NCBI RefSeq assembly: GCF_012641745.1
Contig: NZ_WEHZ01000008.1
Span: forward strand, 62,001 to 126,000
Reading direction: 5' to 3'
Origin: Pseudoalteromonas peptidolytica
GTDB lineage: Bacteria; Pseudomonadota; Gammaproteobacteria; Enterobacterales; Alteromonadaceae
DNA: 64,000 nucleotides
Positions 58,019-64,000 of the stretch are shown here, piece after piece. The stretch's first letter is position 1. Each line of letters begins with the position of its first letter. The notes beneath the pieces are model-generated. The model had not been told where the DNA came from. It worked only from the letters and a program-made list of their open reading frames with translations, and searched no databases. Both the position numbers and the translations under genes were made by a program.

Positions 58019-60178
58019 TTACCCCATCGTTTCTTTACGCACAAAATGCAGATACGCGGCCAGACTTTCTTGCCATAGCGTCATAGCGTCGGTGAGTTCG
58101 TCATGGCAAGACTTACCGTCTAGTAGTCGGCGCTCAGCTTTTTTTAAGTTCGCGCCATAGCGATTAAAGCCTAGTTGCAAAGCGGTACTTGCTTGACGAT
58201 GAAGTAGTCTGATGCACTGTTCTTCATCATGTTCTAACAATTGTTGAATATGAATAAGCTTATTGCGAGCAGAGAGGACAAACTCATTATAAATAGAGGA
58301 TACTTCATCTTCACTAAAGCCTGACTGTAACGCATTCACGGCAGTTTCATCGTACAGTACGTCTGGAAGTTCAACACTGATTGCTGCTTTTTTGGGGGAT
58401 TGAGATTCACTGATAGCCTGACGAAGTTTTTCTTGTTTAATTGGCTTACCCACAATGTCTCGGATCCCAAGTGCGAGATACTCTTTGACCTCATCCGGAC
58501 TTAAACTGGCTGTAAACGCTAAAAATGGAGTGCGCTTATTTTTGTGCTCACAGCTTTTGAGTTGTTTTAAGACATCTTGACCTGAGAGATCAGGTAAATT
58601 CATATCCAGTAACACGACATCAAAATGGTACTGCACTAGCATATCAATAGCGCTGCGGCCATCAGTGGCAAGCTTCACTTTGTGTTCATCCTCAGCCATA
58701 AACTCGATTGCAATTTTTTGATTAAGTTCTAAATCTTCGACCAATAAAATAGTTAGACCGGTAATGCAGTTTTCGTGCTGAGGACGTTGCTCAACCAAAC
58801 TAAGCTCCCCAATATTTAGAAGTAAATCGAAACTAAATTGACTGCCCTTGTTGAGTTCACTTTGAATACTCAATTGTGAGCCAAGGCGGTTTAGTAACCG
58901 GCTTGTAATGGCAAGGCCAAGACCGGTGCCTCCTTTTATTTTACCAGCACTGCTTTGGACATAAGGCTCGGTGAGTTTACTAATGTCTTCCTTTTCAATA
59001 CCAGGCCCTGAATCTATGATACTAAAGCGAACCTTGTGTTCAATCTGTTGGTCTTTTAGGATCTCAACTTTGAGTTTCACTTCTCCTTTGTCGGTAAATT
59101 TGATGGCGTTACCAACAAGGTTGATGAGGATTTGCCGTAATTTTTGCTGATCGAAGTAATAACAAACTTGATCAGGTAGCTCATATACTAATTCAAAATG
59201 CAGCTTTTTTTGCTCTGCTAAAGGGCTGAGTAACAAGCAAAGGTTTTGTAACCAGCTTCTAAGTTCCACATCCTCCTCGTAGAGTGCTTCATCGCTTTGC
59301 TCTAAGCTGGCATAGTCCAGTACCTTATCAATAAGTAGGTTTAAAGATTCCGCTGAATTTACGATGGCTTCGCAATAGGCTTTATTGCGATTGTCTTTTG
59401 TTCTGCCAAGCACGAGTTGTGCGCTGCCCAATATACCATTGAGCGGCGTTCTAATTTCATGACTAATAGTTGATAAGAACATGCCTCTAAGTTCAAGATC
59501 TTGCTGCGCTTTGAGTGCCAACTTATTGAGGTTTTTCTCTCTTTGCTCATTACACAGCAATGCCATTCCCGTGGCATAAAAAATGGGAGCAAGTACCCCG
59601 TTGAAGAAAATGGTAATACTGAACCAGTTTTCTTTAAACAAAGAAAAGTGAGTCACCTCTCCCATCAGCAGCGATCTACCAGTAAAGATGAACAAGATGA
59701 TAATCAATATAGTGATATAGACTATGCTCCCATTCGGATATTTTGTGCGCGCAAAGCGAGTAAAAAAATAGAGCAGTAAGACTGCTTCTACTAGATGTTG
59801 TAAATCGGATATCAGGATCCGATTTCGCAAGTTTGGGTCGATAAGGCTGTTATAAAGCAATAAAAGAAAGAGCACTGCGGTAAACCCCAGAAACACTTTG
59901 AACGCATGACCTTGTACTTCCAAAAACTGCTTGATAGCCATACAGTGGATAATGGATGCTGCGAAAAGGAGGGTGTTGGCAATCGGAATTGTTTGCCAGT
60001 TTTCAAAGTATCCGTGTAATGCAAAAGAAGAAATTGCTGCAAGTAATACCAATGGGTAGAAGATATATAGTAGCGTACCTGGTGTGCTTTTATTTGCTCG
60101 CCATGTCAAAAAAGTGAGAAGCGCCATCATGGCCGTCATCACGATACTTGTGAGGTAGAGTGTTTTTGGGTCGAGCAT
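58019..60178 (-). CDS. Hybrid sensor histidine kinase with receiver and HPt domain
   Basis: Phosphorelay kinase, 719 residues. Six or seven TM helices (about 5-215) form an integral membrane sensor. HisKA with His240 in ISHEIRTPLNG, a HATPase domain with N, G1 and G2 boxes (NLVGNAIKFTDKGE, DSGPGIEKEDI, GGTGLGLAITSRL), a receiver domain (about 475-590) with phospho-acceptor Asp525 in LLDMNLPDLSG and a C-terminal HPt-like region with His660 in LLHRQASTAL. HPt differs from the usual HxLKGxA pattern, so transfer to it is less certain. No cognate regulator adjoins directly; the LuxR-type gene lies 380 bp upstream. Confidence 0.93.
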   Translation of the reverse strand: MLDPKTLYLTSIVMTAMMALLTFLTWRANKSTPGTLLYIFYPLVLLAAISSFALHGYFENWQTIPIANTLLFAASIIHCMAIKQFLEVQGHAFKVFLGFTAVLFLLLLYNSLIDPNLRNRILISDLQHLVEAVLLLYFFTRFARTKYPNGSIVYITILIIILFIFTGRSLLMGEVTHFSLFKENWFSITIFFNGVLAPIFYATGMALLCNEQREKNLNKLALKAQQDLELRGMFLSTISHEIRTPLNGILGSAQLVLGRTKDNRNKAYCEAIVNSAESLNLLIDKVLDYASLEQSDEALYEEDVELRSWLQNLCLLLSPLAEQKKLHFELVYELPDQVCYYFDQQKLRQILINLVGNAIKFTDKGEVKLKVEILKDQQIEHKVRFSIIDSGPGIEKEDISKLTEPYVQSSAGKIKGGTGLGLAITSRLLNRLGSQLSIQSELNKGSQFSFDLLLNIGELSLVEQRPQHENCITGLTILLVEDLELNQKIAIEFMAEDEHKVKLATDGRSAIDMLVQYHFDVVLLDMNLPDLSGQDVLKQLKSCEHKNKRTPFLAFTASLSPDEVKEYLALGIRDIVGKPIKQEKLRQAISESQSPKKAAISVELPDVLYDETAVNALQSGFSEDEVSSIYNEFVLSARNKLIHIQQLLEHDEEQCIRLLHRQASTALQLGFNRYGANLKKAERRLLDGKSCHDELTDAMTLWQESLAAYLHFVRKETMG

Positions 60179-60310
60179 GTACCTAAAATTGCTTTTGATA
60201 ATGATAAAAACTTAGCATAGAGGTATTCATTGAGGCAGTAAAGTAATGAAGCACTGAGATCAGAAAGGCAGTGCTTCATGGGGGCGCTATTGCGCGATAG
60301 CCATTGACTT

Positions 60311-60517
60311 AACCTGAGCCGCGGATAATTAATGTCTTTCTAGCAGCCCGTTTTAGCGCTAACTGCGTAAATTCGCCTGCCTACAGGATGTAGGTATCTT
60401 AGCGAGAGCTGGACGCGGGAGCGGTGTTTTCCCTAAAACTTGCTGGCTAGACAAGGAAAAACTAAGTTGTGCTTTAGCAACAATGAGTTGGAACATTCCT
60501 TATCCAAACCTCAGGTT
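60311..60517 (+). repeat. 207-bp inverted-end repeat
   Basis: Starts AACCTGAGCCGCGGATAA and ends TTATCCAAACCTCAGGTT; the two ends are imperfect inverted repeats (14 of 18). No ORF. Fragments of the same element occur at 19317, 24225 and 33118. MITE-like, located between the kinase and LuxR-type genes. Confidence 0.7.
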
Positions 60518-60559
60518 AATTAATCAAATATATTGTACTGGATTTGACGAAATCTATCG

Positions 60560-61225
60560 TTAACGTATTTCGTCCGGGATGTTTTGTTGAGCCCAAGATA
60601 ATAACTCAATGCGGTTACGGCATTTAGTTTTACGAAATGCACTATATAAGTGTGTTTTTACAGTATGAGGACTGATGTTTAACTCTTCAGCAATTTCTTT
60701 GTTTTTCGCGCCTTTACTCATTAACGCAATAATCGCTTTCTCTCGCTTCGTAAGTTTGATTGGCTCTATATCGCCTTCTGTAAGCTTATGTAGAGCATCC
60801 TTATTAAATTGCAGCATGCGATTTAAAACATTACACATTACGTCGCGGCGATACCAAAGTTGATCTTCGAGTAAAAGTCGGATCCCTTTCATTAGCACAT
60901 CGGCATTATCAGTGGTGTAAAATACACCTCGAATACCACTGAGTAGCGCGCGGTTCGCTAATTCAGGGTTTTCATCTAAATTAAACAGCACGATGTCACA
61001 TTTTACCTTGAGATTGACAAGTTGTTCTTTTAGTTTTCCCCAAGAATCATTCACTGCGGTTTCAATGAAAAGTAATCTTGTGCCTTCAGGCACTTCTGAG
61101 ATATCAGTTCCTGTTGTTACATCCAGTCCCTGGGTTTTTAACAATGGCTGTAACACATTGATACCAATGGTGTTAACAGGCTCTTTATCTAATAACAAAA
61201 AAGCAGTACTGCTCATTTTGGACAC
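60560..61225 (-). CDS. LuxR-family transcriptional regulator of VpsT/CsgD type
   Basis: DNA-binding regulator of 221 residues. The N-terminal receiver-like domain lacks the acidic pocket and phospho-acceptor Asp, as in VpsT and CsgD. WYRRDV near residue 123 aligns with the W[FLMT][TS]R motif that binds c-di-GMP in VpsT, with Tyr and Arg in the middle positions. The LuxR C-terminal HTH (about 155-215) reads LTKREKAIIALMSKGAKNKEIA and SPHTVKTHLYSAFRKTKCRNR. Probably controls matrix or biofilm genes. Inference from family; c-di-GMP binding is unproven. Confidence 0.88.
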   Translation of the reverse strand: MSKMSSTAFLLLDKEPVNTIGINVLQPLLKTQGLDVTTGTDISEVPEGTRLLFIETAVNDSWGKLKEQLVNLKVKCDIVLFNLDENPELANRALLSGIRGVFYTTDNADVLMKGIRLLLEDQLWYRRDVMCNVLNRMLQFNKDALHKLTEGDIEPIKLTKREKAIIALMSKGAKNKEIAEELNISPHTVKTHLYSAFRKTKCRNRIELLSWAQQNIPDEIR

Positions 61226-61444
61226 ACTCTAATTTTTTCCAATTTATCAATGCTAACATGGGATTCAGACCTTTTGTATTAGAATTTTTAGTACAAGATA
61301 GATAAATCCGCTATATACGAAAGTTAAATAATGGATCAAAAATATGTGCAGAATATGTATCAGAATGTAATTTGTTGAAATAAGTAAGTTTTTAATAATG
61401 TTGATTAATAACTTACTTATTTACATAAATTAACATGGAATAAT

Positions 61445-61816
61445 TTAGGCTAATCCTTTCTTCGTATCTTGGTAAGGAGGCCAACCCATTTCTTTTCCTG
61501 CTAAAACATGCAGATGAAGGTGATACACCGTTTGTCCACCATGTTCATTACAGTTCATTACGACTCGATAACCGTCTTCGGCAAAGCCATGCTCTTGCGC
61601 TAGCTTTGCAGCTACCACGTATAAGTGTCCGATGAGGTGTGAGTTTTCTTCCGTTACATCGTTAATGGTTGCGATAGCTGTTTTTGGGATAACCAAAACA
61701 TGAAATGGGGCTTGCGGGTTAATATCTCTAAATGCCAATGCCTTTTCATCTTCATATACGATGTCAGCAGGTATTTCTCGGTTAATAATTTTGGTGAAAA
61801 TTGTTTCTGAACTCAT
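61445..61816 (-). CDS. hinT: HIT-family nucleotide phosphoramidase HinT
   Basis: Cytoplasmic purine nucleotide phosphoramidase, 123 residues. The catalytic triad HLHLH (His99, His101, His103) in VYHLHLHVLAG and the upstream FHVLVIPK identify HinT. The N-terminal SETIFTKIINREIPADIVYED and the Trp in MGWPPY are family features. AAGGAAG precedes the ATG. Monocistronic. Confidence 0.96.
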   Translation of the reverse strand: MSSETIFTKIINREIPADIVYEDEKALAFRDINPQAPFHVLVIPKTAIATINDVTEENSHLIGHLYVVAAKLAQEHGFAEDGYRVVMNCNEHGGQTVYHLHLHVLAGKEMGWPPYQDTKKGLA

Positions 61817-61933
61817 CGTTCTTCCTTAATTAGTGAATGATATGCCTAGCATAACCAACTATTGTAGATACTCAATAGTATATTGAGTACATAGAAAAAG
61901 GCTGGAGATATATCTGACTATGCAGTAACCTCA

Positions 61934-61952
61934 ATTAAGATAACTGGTATTA
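61934..61952 (+). repeat. Right-end fragment of the 209-bp repeat
   Basis: AATTAAGATAACTGGTATT resembles the last 19 bases of the 209-bp element. Too short for certainty. Confidence 0.35.
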
Positions 61953-61977
61953 AACCCATAAACGAAGGAGTGAATAG

Positions 61978-62586
61978 ATGCGTTTAAAATCTACACTTGT
62001 AACAGCGGGACTGTTCTTATCATCATTCTCCCACGCTGCATTACTCAGCTTTCCCGAAGAAATTATTCCATTGCAGGTGAATGATAAAACCATCGAGCAC
62101 TCTTTTTTTTCGAAAGTCAGAGAGCTAGATTTAGCAAGTGGTGAATATGCAGTGAAAATGCGTTATACCGACCTGTATGAGGTGGGCTATGACGACCACG
62201 AAACCGTTGAATCTAAGCCATTCTGGGCAACAATCAGTATCGATACAGATGGGCAATATGATGTGAAATTTAATCGTCCTGACAATGTGGTCGCAGCAAA
62301 AGCGTTTGCCGCCCAGCCATCGATTATGTTGCAAGCGCCTAATGAATCGTTAGCCACAACCTTGGTGGTTACTCAAAAAAGGCCTAGAGTAGTGAGTGCG
62401 ATAGCAAGCCAATCAGCAGAAGTGACTGCGCCACGTTACTCGACACCTAGTAATCCCACACAGCCTGCCGCGCCAGCAGCACCTAAATCAGCTCATCCAG
62501 ATGTAGTTGGCATGTTGGATTATTGGTGGCAGCAAGCTACACCTGAACAAAAGCAGCTGTTTTTGGAAAAAATAAAGGGCAATTAA
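61978..62586 (+). CDS. DUF2057 (YccT/CsgI-like) periplasmic protein
   Basis: Exported protein of 202 residues. A signal peptide ends near residue 20 (SHA-ALL). The DUF2057 fold is suggested by LSFPEEIIPLQVNDKTI and KMRYTDLYEVGYDDHETVESKPFWATI. A Pro/Ala-rich linker (about 155-175) leads to MLDYWWQQATPEQKQLFLEKI, a conserved C-terminal motif. AAGGAG precedes the ATG by 8 bases. Members include E. coli YccT (CsgI), which affects curli assembly; the function here is not known. Confidence 0.88.
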   Translation: MRLKSTLVTAGLFLSSFSHAALLSFPEEIIPLQVNDKTIEHSFFSKVRELDLASGEYAVKMRYTDLYEVGYDDHETVESKPFWATISIDTDGQYDVKFNRPDNVVAAKAFAAQPSIMLQAPNESLATTLVVTQKRPRVVSAIASQSAEVTAPRYSTPSNPTQPAAPAAPKSAHPDVVGMLDYWWQQATPEQKQLFLEKIKGN

Positions 62587-62607
62587 TGCCCTTATAAATA
62601 TTAATAG

Positions 62608-62632
62608 TAGTAAGCAAGGTTGGCTTACTTTT
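62608..62632. terminator. Short hairpin between DUF2057 and speE genes
   Basis: AGTAAGC/GCTTACT with a seven-base loop followed by four Ts on the plus strand, overlapping the last codons of speE. A weak terminator for the DUF2057 gene. Confidence 0.45.
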
Positions 62633-63485
62633 CGAATGCACGCTTCATAAAGTTAGGTGTTGCTAATGCGCCCTTGTGAATACCTGTGTTGTAGTACTCA
62701 GTATCAAATGTTGCGTTGTCAACGTCTTGCTCGCGGAATCCGGCAAACTTTTCATCTTTACGTGCCATCGTTGCTGACCACAGGCCGCTTGGGTAGATTG
62801 GCTGTGGGAAAGGCAGAGTTTGCAGATCAACAAAGCCGACCTCTAGCATTGCATCGCGCATTTCTAATAGCAGTGGCATGTGCATTAGCGGTGATTCGCT
62901 TTGCTGGATCATAATACCGCCTGTGCGAAGCGCTGCTAAACAGCTTTTGTAGAATGCGTGGTTGAATAAGCCTTCACCAGGACCAACAGGGTCAGTACCA
63001 TCAACAATGATTACGTCAATGGACTCAGCTGGTGCTTCTCGCATGTATTTGATGCCGTCATCAAACATCACTGTTGCGCGAGGGTCATTGTTAGACTCGC
63101 AAAGCTCTGGGAAGTATTTAAGTGACATTTGCGTCACAACTTCGTCAATATCAATTTGAGTTACGGTTTCAACGCCAGGGTGCTTTAATACTTCACGCAA
63201 TGTGCCACAGTCGCCGCCGCCAATGATCACCACATTTTTTGGTGCAGGGTGTGAAAATAATGCCGGGTGACTCATCATCTCGTGATAGAAAAAGTTTTCA
63301 CGCGTGCTCACCATAGTGCAACCGTCAATGATCATCAGGTTACCAAAATCCGTGGTCTCAAACATTTCTACCTTTTGAAAAGGAGACTGAATTTCGTCTA
63401 ATTTTTTGTTGACTCTAAGTGAAAATGCGCTGCCATCGCGGTCGCTAATTTCAGTAAACCAACGGTTTGCTTCTAAGTTTGCCAT
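62625..63485 (-). CDS. speE: Polyamine aminopropyltransferase (spermidine synthase)
   Basis: Transfers the aminopropyl group from decarboxylated SAM to putrescine, yielding spermidine and methylthioadenosine, the compound that feeds the salvage pathway. 286 residues. Motifs: FGNLMIIDG, FFYHEMMSHPALFSH, VIIGGGDCGTLREVLKH, QIDIDEVV and VDGTDPVGPGEGLF. GGGDC replaces the common GGGDG. The ATG at 63485 is chosen; GTG at 63497 extends by four residues. Divergent from speA, which leads to the putrescine supply. Confidence 0.94.
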   Translation of the reverse strand: MANLEANRWFTEISDRDGSAFSLRVNKKLDEIQSPFQKVEMFETTDFGNLMIIDGCTMVSTRENFFYHEMMSHPALFSHPAPKNVVIIGGGDCGTLREVLKHPGVETVTQIDIDEVVTQMSLKYFPELCESNNDPRATVMFDDGIKYMREAPAESIDVIIVDGTDPVGPGEGLFNHAFYKSCLAALRTGGIMIQQSESPLMHMPLLLEMRDAMLEVGFVDLQTLPFPQPIYPSGLWSATMARKDEKFAGFREQDVDNATFDTEYYNTGIHKGALATPNFMKRAFEK

Positions 63486-63705
63486 GATTGTGTTCACACT
63501 TGATAAAAATTAGCGCAATTCTGCCAGTGGTTGCGCCTTTGCTCAATCAATTTTAGCCAACATTTTGTACTTTGCCTCATATTGGTGTTGATCTCACTGT
63601 GGTTATTTTTAAAATTTGTAAGGTAGTGAAAACACAACTTTAGGTCGCATTGACCAGTCTTGCGTATTAGAATGAAGCTTTATGAAGAGTTAATTGAGAG
63701 CAGTA

Positions 63706-64000
63706 ATGACTTGGGGTCTGCAAACAGCACGTTCTATCTATAACGTCACGCACTGGAGTGACGGCTATTTTGATATTAATGAACAGGGTCAACTAGTGGC
63801 GTTTCCTGACGGTGACCGCACTAAGTCACCTGTTCTTCTGTGTGAATTAACGGAACAATTTAAGGCGCAAGGGCTTACTTTGCCTGTGCTAGTGCGCTTT
63901 ACTGATATTCTAAAACACCGCGTTGATACCTTAACGCAGGCCTTTACTGCTGCTCGCGCGCAGCGTGACTATCAGGGCCAGTATACTTGTGTTTACCCAA
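63706..64000 (+). CDS. speA: Biosynthetic arginine decarboxylase, 3' truncated by window edge
   Basis: The first 98 codons of a PLP-dependent arginine decarboxylase that forms agmatine on the way to putrescine. The N-terminal MTWGLQTARSIYNVTHWSDGYFDINEQG and VLVRFTDILKHRV match SpeA. GAGAG lies before the ATG. The reading frame runs open into the right edge; the family length is about 630 residues. It faces away from speE across about 220 bp that may hold both promoters. Confidence 0.93.
   Translation, partial: MTWGLQTARSIYNVTHWSDGYFDINEQGQLVAFPDGDRTKSPVLLCELTEQFKAQGLTLPVLVRFTDILKHRVDTLTQAFTAARAQRDYQGQYTCVYP

Noticed and set aside
63498..63705. Specific promoters for speA and speE
   Set aside because: TTGACC at about 63649 has no acceptable -10 at 17 bases; no site was strong enough to assign.

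Overview
The window is a gammaproteobacterial chromosome segment of Alteromonadales type, most like Pseudoalteromonas. This rests on gene order (ubiE-ubiJ-ubiB-tatABC-tatD-hemB), a stand-alone second EF-G, many secreted S9/M16/DUF885-type peptidases, several GGDEF and chemoreceptor genes, a VpsT/CsgD-type regulator, and moderate AT bias. The genus is inferred from gene content; no rRNA or other marker gene lies in the window. I found no phage, insertion sequence, CRISPR array, tRNA or rRNA.

Layout. 0-8.7 kb: two FtsX/MacB-type ABC permease genes (the first cut by the window edge), then an RND efflux pair (membrane fusion protein and inner-membrane pump). 8.9-18.9 kb: oligopeptidase B, Dps, a tiny membrane protein behind an FNR-type promoter, a lipase-like hydrolase, a porin, a chemoreceptor, the YlqF/RbgA GTPase and a diguanylate cyclase. 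18.96-21.38 kb: a gene-free 2.4 kb interval holding three tandem RyhB-like small RNA genes on the minus strand. Each has a near-consensus promoter, Fur-box-like operators and an intrinsic terminator, and they alternate with 209-bp inverted-end repeats. 21.4-24.1 kb: the second EF-G and a small PH-like membrane protein. 24.4-33.0 kb: a long minus-strand run ubiE-ubiJ-ubiB-tatA-tatB-tatC-(periplasmic protein)-tatD-(7TM GGDEF)-hemB, linking quinone synthesis, Tat export and haem synthesis. 33.3-46.6 kb: a degenerate GGDEF protein, a DUF885 lipoprotein, divergent mtnK/mtnA, a secreted S9 peptidase, an M16 lipoprotein peptidase and a CadC-like membrane regulator. 47.1-51.0 kb: mtnB-mtnC-mtnD divergent from a methionine-type aminotransferase and an omega-amidase; with mtnK/mtnA this gives a complete salvage route from methylthioribose to methionine. 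51-61.3 kb: a giant chemoreceptor with eight tandem 45-residue HAMP-like repeats, a propeller-amidohydrolase fusion, a hybrid histidine kinase and a LuxR/VpsT-like regulator. 61.4-64 kb: HinT, a DUF2057 protein, and divergent speE and speA (speA cut by the right edge).

The most noteworthy element is the triple Fur/RyhB-like small RNA array at 19.07-20.50 kb. It keeps the two sequence hallmarks of RyhB, an ACAUUGCUCA core and a GACCC loop, and the loop stem covaries between copies. Other points of interest are the poly-HAMP receptor, the FNR-type promoter in front of the 69-residue membrane protein, putative MetJ boxes at both methionine-salvage loci, and a degenerate GGDEF protein carrying GKKEF. 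All functional calls come from motifs and family resemblance recognised by eye; no database search was run.
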